In this document: one piece after another, positions 20,272-30,801 of the stretch
Layout: each line of letters opens with the position of its first letter
Position numbering within the stretch: position 1 is the first letter of the stretch
The notes under the pieces: generated by a model
Database searches by the model: none
Seen by the model: the letters and a program-made list of their open reading frames with translations, nothing else
Told to the model about the DNA's origin: nothing
DNA from: Iris pallida
Lineage: Eukaryota > Streptophyta > Magnoliopsida > Asparagales > Iridaceae
Direction: 5' to 3'
Length of the DNA: 64,000 nt
Assembly (NCBI GenBank): GCA_029216955.1
Contig: JANAVB010005597.1
Coordinates: 46,485,480 to 46,549,479, forward strand
Program-made: the position numbers and the translations under genes

Positions 20272-20709
20272 GGAAGCTTAGCCCGCGCTTCATCGGCCCT
20301 TTCGTTATCAGCGGAAGAGTCGGTGACGTGGCTTACAGGCTAGACTTACCGCCTGTACTTGTGGGGGTCCACAACGTATTCCATGTATCACAGTTGAGAC
20401 GGTACGTGGCTGACCCTAGCCATGTGCTCGATCATTCAGAGATAGAGGTTGGGCCTTCTCTCAGCTATCCAGAGCAGCCCGTGGAGATTCTGGATCGACG
20501 GGAGAAGGTTCTGAGGAACCAGGTGATACCCTTGGTACGCGTCACATGGAGGCATCATTCTCCAGGAGAGTCTACCTGGGAGCGGGAGGATGAGATGCGC
20601 GAGCGGTACCCCTATCTTTTTGGACCTTGAGGTATACTTTCTATCCTTCTCATCAGTTGCATTTCGCCTTTCAATTTCGAGGACGAAATTCTTTTAAGGA
20701 GGGTAGATT

Positions 20710-23700
20710 TGTCACTACCATATTTCTAGTATGAGGGTATTTTTGTCATTTGTGGGGCATTTTAAATTTATTAGAATTAATTAGAATTTATGGGAATATT
20801 TAGGAATTATTTTGAGATTGTTTGGACTAGTTTGATTTTGACTAGTATTGACCCTTGTAGACCAACCTAGGAGCTAACCCTAGTTAGTGGGTCATGGTTA
20901 GGTCAAGTGACTCTAGTCTAACCTAGCCTAGCACTTGGTTTAGTCATTTTAGCAAAGGGATTAGGAAGTCATAAGTCATGACTTATGGTTTTAGCACCTT
21001 TAATTAATTAAATCTACCTTAGCCTTTGTAACTTGGCCCAAGGCCCAATGTTTTGATAAAACCCTAACCCTAAGCATGTAGTGGCCGGCCACCTCTCTAC
21101 CTAGGGATCCCTATCATATAAAACCCCTCCCAAAATCTAGGGTTGTCTCCTTCTTAGGAAGAGCCCTAATTTCAAGGAGGTTAGTTTTATGTCATTTTAA
21201 TCTCTAGAGCTCCTTTCCTCTTCCTTTTTCTTTCTAAATTATTCCAATAGGTCCTAATATGACTGTTATTGCTGTTGTTGAGGTCTTATCTCAGTTTGAA
21301 GTTGTTTTGGATTGATTGTGTCATCAAGTGGAGAGCATTGAATAGGGGGTTTCCATTGGAAGTTCATCAAGAGGTAACTTACTCAAATCTCTATGGATTT
21401 TCGATTAGTCTTCATGTATAGGAAGCCCTAAGGGTCCCCCTAAGGTCTGGATAGTTTTCGTGTCGGGTATCAGAGGTTTCGTGTCCATTCTGGACACGTA
21501 TCAGAGCTAGGACTAGGTGTTCGACGAAATGCCTCAAAGGGCATTTCGATCGTATTTATTCAATTTTTTAAATAGGAATGTTAGTTTAGATCTTGTCTAG
21601 GGATTTCTGTTCTTGTTTGTTAGTGTCAGTATCTTTTGTGTTGGATTCGATGTGGTGGACACGCGCTGCACACGACCGCGCGCACCGCTACAGTGCTCCC
21701 CTGCCTATCGGGGTCTGTAGCGGACACAACACACATTGTTTGGACACGAGATTTGACACGTGGCATGGGGCCATGACTGACACCCCGTGTGTCAAGCCCC
21801 ATGTGTCCCCGTGTCATGTCTAGGTAGGAATCGACTGTTCACGTATTTTTGCACTGTCAGTGCACACGAGTTTTTGGCCACTGATACGGGCCTCGTGTCC
21901 GACACTAACACATTATGGACACAGGTCAGTGGGCCCATGAGGTAGCCCTATAGGTGGCTACCCCTGTGTATGACCACGAGATCCTCTCGTGTCTTGTGTC
22001 GTGCACACGACACAAGTGCACGTGTGCACGAGACAGTGTACTGACATTTCACTGTGTGTGTTATTTTTGAGTTCTCTGATCTGGACACGCCGTGTCAGGC
22101 CTGGGTGACACGAAATGGATACGTGGGGTTGTGCACAAGGGTTTGCTTTCAATTACAACCATTAGATTCATGATTTGTTAGTTTTTCCTATTTGATTTCC
22201 TCATTAACCATGTTCTGATACTTAGTTCCTGTTAATTTCCAGTTCTAAATCAATGTTGATTAATGATTTTAACCCTGATTAATGTAGGTTTTATAACTCT
22301 AATCTACACTCCTGAATGTTGTTCACTGTTTGGTGTTAAGTTTTGAGGTTCAAATGTGAATTTGAGTTTGGAATGGGATTCGAATTGAGAGGAATCACTG
22401 TTTCACTGATACTCATGTTCAGTGAGTTCCCAGTTTTGAAAACCCTTTTTGCTTTCCTATTTGTTCTGTGTATTCATCTAATGTGGTTTTCCACATGTTA
22501 CATTTTCATGCTAAATTAGCTTCTAGAATCGAATATAGGTTTATATGTTAACTTTGATGTAAAATTGAGTTTTGGTTTTAGTTTTGGTTAAATTTGCAAA
22601 ACCTGAGATTAGGATTTTATGTTCAGTTTGTGTGAACCTGAGAATACAAGAGGGTGTGAAAAAAACTGAGATTTAAGTTCCAGCTTTATATAAACCTGAG
22701 TTTAAGTGTGTGCAATTCCAGTTTTGACTGGATGTTGAATTGCCCCTTTTTCCTTCTTTTCATTCACTGTTTTCTTTCATTAAAAATGTATACACTGTTG
22801 AACTGTTTGAGTTCAAATCTGAAATCTGAGAATAGGCCATGTCTTCCTGTCTTGTCTTTATGTTATATTCACTGTCTTGAGCATTCACCCTTACATGTTT
22901 ACACACCACACATGCTTTCCTCTTCTCCACTGTTGTGTTCCTGCACTATTACTAGTCACTGTTACACACACACACACACAAACCTTCTCCTTATTCACTG
23001 ATTTTACTGCCTGCGAACACAGTACACACACACACTATTTTGGTTTTCTTTCACTGTTATGTAATTCCTGCACTTGTTACCTGTCCACACATAGCTACAC
23101 CTATACACACACAATTCATGTTTCACACACACACAAGCACTCTCTCTCTCTCTCTCTCTCATTCTCTATATTTCTAAGTCCTTACATGTATAAGGCTATG
23201 GTTGTTTGTAGGCATATACAATAATATATGTGTAAATTGTATGAGTATATATCTATACTTCTATGTTAGCTAATGTTGTAGGAATTATATATAGCCTAGA
23301 TATATGTGATATAAATTATATGGTGTTTAAATCAATGGGTGTAATGGTAAGGTTATAGACTTGCTAAGATATTCTAGATTTTGCTACTAGCTATATTGTG
23401 ATATAGCTAGTATAGGCTTGCCTAGCCTTGTTAGGATTGTGTTAGTTAGTGTAGATTAAAATAGCCTAGTTTAGACTTAATTAGACTTGGTTGACCTAGT
23501 TTGACTTCTAGGGTTGACCAGAGTTGACCAAGAGTTGACTTTGGCCTAGATTGACCTAGAATCATGTAGAATGCATAGTAGGACTCTATTTTACTATTCT
23601 GGACTTGTTGTGACTTGTGCTGTTCTGATTAGGAGCCAGACACCACTCCTTGGACAGTACGTATCATATTGGACACTCAGATACAGGCGAGTATATTCTC

Positions 23701-24842
23701 TGATCATTTTATATCTTGCTTAGAATTATTTTCTGCAGTAGATTACTTTACTTGTACTGTCATGACGGTCACACGGATTGGTACTATATGGATCCTTTCT
23801 TGAGATGTTATCCTTAGGGAGCATCGGGTACTACGTGTTCTGTGCGTTTCACTTACATGGCGTATCACTATGCTTCTTGGTTCACTTGATTACTTGTGAC
23901 ATATAACCTCATGATAACAGAGTCTCTTGAATCTTACACAGTTGGGTAACCCCCAGACTCCCCATTTATGGGACATCCATGTATCAACCTTCGGGAGCCG
24001 TGCATGGAATCATATAACATAACCTGGCTGGATCCTTGTGTATTGATTGGGGGTACGGGGGAGTAGAAGTGGACATGTGAATAATACACCAGTAGTATCT
24101 TCATTGAATCATTCCGTAGTGTCTTCATTGAATCATCCCAGGCCATTTACATGTTCATTTTGTACTCTGACTCACTAGTCACTGCTAGTTCTCTATGTAT
24201 AGTAGATATTTCTATTACAGTTCTCTCTCTGTTTTTATACCGCACTTCTTTCAGTACTTGTATCTTATCTTACTGCATGTTCATATTTTCTAACCTGTTA
24301 TGATCTGTTGAGATGTACTGTACTCGCTCCTGTCCTGACTGGACCTGTTAAAAATATTACAGAGGACGAGGAGGAGGCCTGCCTGGATACCTACTACGGG
24401 ACAGCCTTAGATGACACCTTTGAGCTGGACTCCCAGGAGGACCCAGCTGTAGCTGAGGATATTCCCCCGACTGCCTAGTTTAGACTAGTTAGGCTTATCT
24501 TACTTTTGCAGTCTTGAGACATGTCTTAGTTAGACTTTATTTGAAGTTATGAGTTGTATATATTCTTTCATCTGAGACTTTGTACTGTTGGATATTGCTG
24601 GGATCATCTTAGACTGTTTTTATCTATTTTATTCCTTGATGTTCTATTTCATATCGTGCCATCTCTTCTTTAGTTGTGATTGAGTTTACTATTGTTATGT
24701 CACCCCCATTCGGGGAGTATAAACTGTTTAGAGATATATTGTTAGATGTTGTGACCTAGGACAGCGTTCTACCGCCGACACTGCGGCGTAGGCTGGACGT
24801 ACCCATGTCTCGTGCCCTTACTCTAGGGTGCGGGTCGTGACA
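20710..24842 (+). repeat. 3' LTR of the Tekay element
   Basis: Runs from TGTCACTACCA to GGGTCGTGACA and aligns end to end with 10000-14139, apart from scattered substitutions and short indels, mainly in CA/CT microsatellites. The polypurine tract ends at 20709. Confidence 0.96.
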
Positions 24843-25021
24843 GCTCCGGGCCGGCAAAGAGGACCCGTTCCCATTACGACTCTGCAGCCAGCGAGAAGTT
24901 GAAGAAGCTGGGCACGCTGAGCAACCCGTTATGCCTTGATGAGGACGATCCGGAAGACAATGCTGATTCAGTTTTGCCTTCCTTGGATGGTATTGATTCT
25001 GTAGAGCCGGGGGAAGTGGCT

Positions 25022-25238
25022 CCTCCTCGACAATGGTGATACGACAACCTATCACTATATCTTATATAGTAGTTGATGACGTTTTAGTATTACATTATGT
25101 GAGTTCATCTTGATTCTGTTACATTCTTCAGATACTACATTCGATAAGAACATATACTACACCATATGTACAGAACATAGATGATTCACACTAATGTATG
25201 CTAGAATAAATTTTGGATTGTGTTCTGAGCCATCCGTT
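25022..25238 (+). repeat. 320-bp internal module, partial copy (CACTA-1)
   Basis: Only the second half of the module is present (from CGACAATGGTGATACGACAA to GAGCCATCCG). It separates hairpin B from hairpin C. Confidence 0.8.
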
Positions 25239-25244
25239 CTGATC

Positions 25245-25990
25245 AAGCATCTTCCTTCTCCTCTCCTCCACCATGGCTCTGAACCCATCTGCTCCTCCCT
25301 ACTTCCATTCTTCTTATTTGACTCTCTCAGCCGCATATGATATCCAGCTCAAGTGTAGAGTCGGGGGAGAAAAAGTGGACAGGAAGAAGAGGGGGAAGCA
25401 GCACAGCCTGCGGTATGACCCGGAGGAAGTACATGTGTTTTCTTCAAATCTGTAGGAGAACTATATATATCTTTTAACAATATGTCATCTTGTCAAAGAC
25501 CCTTAATGTGACAACCATGTTACCGCGGTGTCGGAAGACTAACATGTCATAATTTTCTAAGCCGTGTGTTTTGACATAATCCTCCCAACTCTTTCCTCCT
25601 ATGTAGTAATCTTGTATTATTACATAGAACTGAAATCCGGTTGGAGGATTATGTCAAAACACACGGCTTAGAAAATTATGACATGTTAGTCTTCCGACAC
25701 CGCGGTAACATGGATGTCACATTAAGGGTCTTTGACAAGGTGATATATTGTGAAAAGATATATCCTTATAGTTCTCCTACGTATGTTGAAGAAAACCTCT
25801 GTACTTCCTTCGGGTCATGCCGCCGACTGTGCTGCTTCCTCCTCCTCTTCCTGTCCACTTCTTCTCCTCCGACTCTACACTTGAGCTGGATATCATATGT
25901 GGCTGAGAGAGTCAAATAAGAAGAGAAGTAGGGAGGAGCAGATGGGTTCAGAGCCATGGTGGAGGAGAGGAGAAGGAAGATGCTTGATCA
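25245..25990. repeat. Hairpin C of CACTA-1 carrying a B3-domain gene fragment
   Basis: Near-palindrome centred near 25617, arms about 370 bp. One arm, + strand from about 25640, reads LEDYVKTHGLENYDMLVFRH, then RGNMDVTLRVFDKVIYCEKI. This matches the second half of plant B3 DNA-binding domains of the REM/VRN1 type (a GW-x-FV-x-H-L-x-D-x-LVFRY-x-GN pattern). The outer arm carries MALNPSAPPYF and a basic KKRGKQHS segment. Stops and inversion mean no intact B3 protein is encoded. If transcribed through, it could yield small RNAs matching the donor gene. Confidence 0.85.
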
Positions 25991-26130
25991 GAACTTGAGG
26001 TGGAAAAGTTGTGACGTTGATAGCGTGAGAGAGGGAGAGGGTGGAAAAGTTCTTCTCCCCCGACTCTACACTTCAGGTGGATATCATATTTTGGTTTCTG
26101 TATTTTGGCTCCAGCTCCATTTGCATTAAT

Positions 26131-26455
26131 CTACGGTACGACATCGTGATCAGGACATAGTCCCTGCAGCCATTCGACCGGCGAGGCAGAAACTATGTAG
26201 CCGTAGATAAAGTTGATTGTCCTCCGACCCTTATCCCTCGGCAATGATGATACGACAACCTATCACTATATCTTATATATATAGTAGTAGATGATGTCTT
26301 AGTACTACATTATGTGAGTTCATCTTGATTCTGTTACATTCTTCAGATACTACATACGATAAGAACATATACTACACCATATATACAGAACATAGATGAT
26401 TCACACTAATGTATATGCTAGAATGAATTTTAGGTTGTGTTCTGAGCCATTCGTT
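26131..26455 (+). repeat. 320-bp internal module, copy (CACTA-1)
   Basis: A complete copy with the 76-nt stem unit (CTACGG to GCCGTAG), then the AT-rich half, ending GAGCCATTCG. Confidence 0.85.
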
Positions 26456-26619
26456 CCCATACTTGGCAATTAAGTTGTGGACCATTATGTTTGACATTGT
26501 TGTTACAAATTTTCATATATCTGTGTTGATTGATGAGATTGTGTTTCAAACGTATTCGTGATTGTGTGTATCTGTGTTGTTTGATACTGTGTTCGTGATA
26601 CACACCGTTGTTGCTGTAA

Positions 26620-26692
26620 CAAATGGTGTGGGGGATGCTGCAAATGCTGCAGGGGATGCTGCAAATGCTGCAGGGAATACTGCAAATGCTGT
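26620..26692 (+). repeat. GGGATGCTGCAAATGCTGCA short repeats
   Basis: Three to four 18-bp units of GATGCTGCAAATGCTGCAGG just before the right subterminal region. CACTA-2 has a rearranged version at 45388-45440. Confidence 0.8.
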
Positions 26693-26699
26693 ATTTTTT

Positions 26700-27149
26700 T
26701 ATTTTTTTAATATTAGCGACGTTCAGCGACGATTACCGACGTTCAGCGACAAAAAAAACGTCGCTATCAACGTCGCTAACTGTGAGGAATATCGTCGCTG
26801 ATCGTCACTAAACGTCGGTACTGTAGCGACGTAGAAAAAGTCGCTGAACGTCGCCATATGGCTCTCAAGCCAGGTCAGTATCGATGCATGTCAAGTCGCT
26901 TAACGTCACTAGTACACGTCGGTAAATGATGACGCTTTACGTCGCCAGCAGTCGCTGAATTAGCGACATAGCAGCGTCGCTAAAGCTCGTCGCAATAGCG
27001 ATGTATTGCGACATTTTCTTGTTTAGCGACTAGGTTAATCGCGACTACGTGCATACGTCGCTAAATATGTCGCTAATAGGAATTAGCGACATATTTTCCC
27101 TATTTAACGACGCATTGAGACGTCGCTGATTTGACAGATTTTAGTAGTG
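26700..27149. repeat. CACTA-1 right subterminal repeats
   Basis: Dense AGCGACGT/CGTCGCTA variants in both orientations up to the terminal TAGTG. The region is longer than on the left (about 450 versus 290 bp). Confidence 0.88.
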
Positions 27150-27247
27150 ATAATATGCTCTATCAAAGTCTATGTCACAGCCGATGTGGGACTAAACATT
27201 TGTGAGAAGCTTAGTTTATGAATGAAACAAGAGAAACAACACCAACA
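27150..27247 (-). repeat. Copia LTR, part 2 (after CACTA-1)
   Basis: Continuation of the LTR at 5841-6189, from the second ATA duplication to the terminal CCAACA. On the minus strand this is the LTR start (TGTTGG). Confidence 0.85.
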
Positions 27248-27261
27248 ATCCCCCGCCAAAA
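27248..27261 (-). other. Polypurine tract of the copia remnant
   Basis: The minus strand reads TTTTGGCGGGGGAT directly before the LTR TGTTGG. It shows that the LTR to its left is a 3' LTR of a minus-strand element. Confidence 0.75.
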
Positions 27262-28259
27262 ACCAAGTTTCGAATAAGGAAAGAATATGAGTAGAAAGAT
27301 CTGGGCAGATTTATACTATGCATAAATGAGATGGACTACAGCCTTGAATCTCACCTAGTGACTATTATCCTTATCTGAAGAAGAGCTTGATGGACTACGC
27401 CTTGAATCGGTCTTCTTGAAACAGACTCAGAAAATAGTACACATAGTACACTAGAGGTACGTGGGTCTATCGGGCGGCGCGTTTGATTGGCCATGCGCAC
27501 TTTTTCATATTCATGGGAGTTGTCTAGGATCATCCTGTCATATAGTCGCGGCCTTCACGACCTCTCATATAGGTAAGTACTCAAGGGTTGATGATAGGAA
27601 TCAACAATGCATATCATGCTTGGACTTATTAAGAGTTTAAACTCATTCTAACCATATCACATCGGAACACTGTCACCATAGGGATGGGTATCCATGTACA
27701 CATGTACAGCCTCTTGGGCATTTACTTTAAGAGAATTTAATCTCAGGATTATTGTTCCATAATAGTCACCAAGTCCAGCTTGTTCCTACCCATTGAACCG
27801 GCTTCTTGGGATCTCCAGTCAGACTCGGTTGGGTTGCCACTGCTGGTGACTAACTTATGGGCTTAACCCCATCCCCCTCGATGATTCTAGGATTAATTTC
27901 CTAGACAAACTCTTCGTCAAGAGTAAACAGACTCTTCGTCAAGAGATCTGTCAGGTTCTTTTATGACTTTTATAGTCGAGAACCATATTTTTGTCTTAGG
28001 TTTTTTAATGTCTTGAAATGCAGCTGCATGTACATGTTCATCTTATAATTCATAAGATCATGCTTTAGCAGTTTTTTAGCATAATTTATAAAAATGACAT
28101 GTACAGAAATATGTAGATCATGATATGCATAATAAGATGCTTGATCTATTCAATTTCAATACTTCATGAAGTCATAACAAGAGTAAAATTTGGGCATGGA
28201 TTTATTTGATGTATACATAGTAAGATATCTGAGCTATTCAGCTTCAGCACAATGTAATG
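27262..28259 (-). mobile_element. Remnant of a copia 3' region, grading into unannotated DNA
   Basis: It joins the polypurine tract to the last codons of copia pol (27901-27957). The intervening 640 bp is the 3' untranslated region, with no open frame of note. Beyond 27957 no further RNase H or RT is recognisable, so the element is truncated. The stretch 27960-28259 is AT-rich and I see nothing in it. Confidence 0.6.
27901..27957 (-). pseudogene. Copia pol C-terminal tail
   Basis: The minus-strand reading NLTDLLTKSLFTLDEEFV, then TAG, matches the usual copia RNase H ending (N-x-AD-x-LTK). The frame is broken just upstream. CTCTTCGTCAAGAG is directly repeated here. Confidence 0.65.
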
Positions 28260-28776
28260 GCCCAAATGTTGCACCCCGCCCGAGGCCCAGTTGCATAACC
28301 TGTTCGCGGACCAAGGTTATGCGGGAAGCTTCCAGAATATTCTAGAAGATGGTGGAAGGCTCTAGAAGATTGTGGATCTCTCCGGAAGGCCCAAGATCAT
28401 TCTAGGAGGCCCAAGAAGCTTCTGGAAGGCCCTTGAAGTTTTCCTTTATGTCGCTAGGGAATAAACCTGGAATATGCCATTCCAGTTATGGTAGATTGTA
28501 ATAATCCTTGGAATATTCCTTTCAGGACTTTTCTTGTATTGCTCTCTGAGCACTTATAAAAGGGGGAGGCTCTCATTTATTCCTCACCACCTAAAATTGT
28601 AAGCATTCTCCAAGTCAATAAAGAGATTCTTACAAGTCCCATCTTTGCTCCACAATTCTAATTCTCTTAGCGATCTAGCTAAGTCAGGACGGGAAGGCTT
28701 GCACGAGTCTTTGAGGAGAAAGACAGTACGCCGCACGGGACAAAGTGCTAGCAAAAACACTAAGTCCGTGACAACA
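28260..28776 (+). repeat. Probable solo LTR or TRIM-like element
   Basis: About 510 bp of GC-richer sequence in AT-rich surroundings. It contains repeated TTCTAGAAGAT/CTCTAGAAGATTG/GGAAGGCCC units, a TATA box (TATAAAAGGGGG near 28557), an AATAAAG polyadenylation-like signal near 28619, and an end near GTCCGTGACA. This is the order expected of an LTR read on the + strand. I could not find a convincing target duplication, so the ends are approximate. Confidence 0.5.
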
Positions 28777-29932
28777 AGCTATGTTTTAAAAATACCATTT
28801 CAAATTCTTTCATACTCCTAGCTATGATTGTTTATCACATGGATCTATCAATTTATGAGTATCTAAGTAGTTCCATAGGTGAAACCTTACACTGGACTTT
28901 AGTGATCTTTAGTGTTTTATTTTCGAAGAAAATAATGACTCGAAAAAACACTTAAAATTCTATGAAAACAACTGTAGTCCATTTCTTTGGAAATTTTTGG
29001 TTTGACTAAGCCAGATGTTTGGGTTACTCATAAATCATACTTTGTGTCATTAGAATCAAAACGTACGATTCCATTAATTGTTGATATAAGCCCCCAGGAT
29101 AGTGAGCCAAAATACATCTGAGTCTATCAACTCTTAAAGTAAGACACAGTAACTTTCAATCTTAGCTCTAAAGATTTATCTTTACTAGCCATATTTACAA
29201 AATGACAGTCTAAAGTACTAGAATAATAGTTTAAGTGATTTTGCTAATCAACCTTAAAAATCTTTAGTTTATCAAGTATTAATTAATTTGGGTTAGTTGT
29301 AGGAGCCGGTTCCCAGCTAACAGGGGTCCATAGGGGGGCGATTAAGTACCGTGTCGCTTAGGGCTATTTACGTCCGGTTGACAGAAGGACCCTTTCGACT
29401 TGTACCCAAAATAATCACAAATTTTAAAACTTTGATTTAAAGAAATTTACAATTTCACTAACTATATTCTTGTGAATAAATTGTTTAAATGAATCAAAAG
29501 AATTATAGCGTTACAAAATATAAGCAAAAACAAAGTTTGTTTAAATATTATGATAGAATAATATTGTGATTTCTTTCTGACTAGAAATTCTAATATTGTG
29601 ACAATATGGTCAGCTAAGGTTCATGCAAACCGACCTAGAAAAAATATCATATAACATCACTTTAATACAGTAATGTACAATACCATAGTCATTTCAAATG
29701 ATCAGGACTTATTAATAACAAAACAAAAGATATATTATTTTTATACATTATTTACAGATAGTATCATTATTCTCGCTCTAAACATCCATTAATATCATAA
29801 AGATAGAGAAAAGAACTTTGTTTTACGTACCTTCACCGTTAGTATGTTTGAGCCTTTCTTAACATGTCACAATCTCTAATGCTTCTAGCTTAGAAAGATA
29901 ACATTACAAAAATTATGTTAAGAATAATGAGT
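28777..29932. other. AT-rich intergenic DNA, no gene seen
   Basis: No credible ORF. A GC-richer island at 29300-29400 (CCATAGGGGGGCGATTAAG) may be a piece of an old repeat. Confidence 0.5.
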
Positions 29933-29933
29933 A

Positions 29934-29989
<56 letters not shown>
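29933..29989 (+). repeat. (ATT)n microsatellite
   Basis: About 18 uninterrupted ATT units. Confidence 0.98.
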
Positions 29990-30301
29990 CGTCACCGTTA
30001 AAAAGTGTTGCTCATTTTCAAAAATTAAAAAAAATATATCCCTAAGGATTCTACCATCAAGAGAATAGAGGTTAGTTTGCATATTAACATGAAATATATA
30101 CCTAAAAGTATGCACAACTTGTTCATTCTGACACAACAATATAATTTTGCACAACAATACAATTTTGTTAAGAATTTTAATAGTAAAATAATTCAACAAA
30201 ATTTTCTTAGATCTAAAGCTCTCTTTATCAACCTTGATCCATGTCAAAAATTTACCATCACGTTGGAAAATTAAAATGGTTCAATCATACAAGATTTTGA
30301 A

Positions 30302-30303
<2 letters not shown>

Positions 30304-30379
<76 letters not shown>
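30304..30379 (+). repeat. (AT)n microsatellite
   Basis: About 38 uninterrupted AT units. Confidence 0.98.
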
Positions 30380-30382
<3 letters not shown>

Positions 30383-30801
30383 GAATGACACCTAATTTGA
30401 CATGGAACACTATGGTGTAACTTATGAATTTATATTAATACTAATTGCACCATTCATTTATTGTGAATTTATAACCATAATAATTTCATGCACTTGATGC
30501 ATATGTAAGATATCTCAAAATATATTTTACAAAAGTTAAAAGCAAATTTAATTTAGAACAAGAGAAATTAGCATTACGTACATAATGCTAGGTGGAGAAA
30601 CCTGAATGGGAACAAATTTTCTACATAAGAGAGAGATTAATATTTGACATTACATAACTATTTCATGTCCCTTTTTTGTTGAAGGCTTTTGAGATGGGGT
30701 GTACTACTATGTTTCTACAATTTTTAGAATGAAACATACGACCGAGGCAGAGCATTCGGCTTCCCTCTAGTTCCGAGGAGCCTGAATGGGCTTCCAAAGA
30801 A
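30380..30801. other. AT-rich intergenic DNA, no gene seen
   Basis: No ORF or repeat of note. Confidence 0.5.

Larger units (their letters stand above)
18721..20630 (+). pseudogene. pol: Tekay integrase C-terminus and chromodomain, split by a solo LTR
   Basis: Part one (18721-18789) encodes VGDQVFLRISSTRGTIRFGG and GGK. Part two (20277-20630) continues LSPRFIGPFVI, DVAYRLDLPP, NVFHVSQLRRYV, then the chromodomain: YPEQPVEILDRREKVLRN, VIPLVRVTWRHHSPGESTWE, EDEMRERYPYLF, and TGA at 20628-20630. Chromodomains of this group recognise histone marks and steer integration. The insert and its duplication (1487 bp) plus the 97-bp insertion total a multiple of three, so the frame number is unchanged, by coincidence. 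Confidence 0.93.
10000..24842 (+). mobile_element. Tekay (Del) chromovirus with both LTRs, nested in CACTA-1
   Basis: The 14.8-kb element has LTRs of 4140 and 4133 bp that look only a percent or so diverged by eye, TG/CA ends, and target duplications GCTTC (9995-9999) and GCTCC (24843-24847), which differ by one base. The uninterrupted sequence (GAGCTCCGGGCC) is visible in CACTA-2 near 43442. Internal order is gag, protease, RT, RNase H, integrase, chromodomain. The chromodomain and very long LTRs point to Tekay/Del. It is inactive: TAG at 15407, one extra T near 16386, TAA at 17220 and a solo LTR in integrase. It also carries a 97-bp intron-like insertion. A polypurine tract (AAGGAGGGTAGATT) precedes 20710. 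Confidence 0.95.
9268..25003. repeat. Hairpin B of CACTA-1, split by the Tekay element
   Basis: Left arm is 9268-9711. The right arm is 9713-9999 plus 24848-25003, interrupted by the Tekay. The coding sense of the right arm is +: an acidic, Ser/Asp-rich linker (DSVTDDEARVQGGN), then KKRYEISFLMTRVRGGE, KRTRSHYDSAASEKLKKLG and LCLDEDDPEDNADSVLPS. The left arm carries the same on the minus strand. I do not recognise the protein. It could be the linker of the same B3 gene as in hairpin C, an idea based only on proximity. Several stops break the frames. Confidence 0.88.
6190..27149 (+). mobile_element. CACTA-1: nonautonomous CACTA transposon carrying gene fragments and a nested Tekay
   Basis: It begins CACTACCAAAATAAGTCAAA and ends with TAGTG. 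The ends match as inverted repeats over about 30 bp with about three mismatches. The 3-bp duplication ATA (6187-6189, 27150-27152) is correct for CACTA. The related solo LTR at 34.7 kb shows the uninterrupted site. Without the nested Tekay and its duplication, it is about 6.11 kb. No TNPD-type transposase is visible, so it must rely on one encoded elsewhere. Contents in order: subterminal repeats, CT-rich leader, GACACG-rich block, repeated 320-bp modules, a 90-codon ORF, three long hairpins, subterminal repeats. Strand is set by the 90-codon ORF. Confidence 0.93.
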
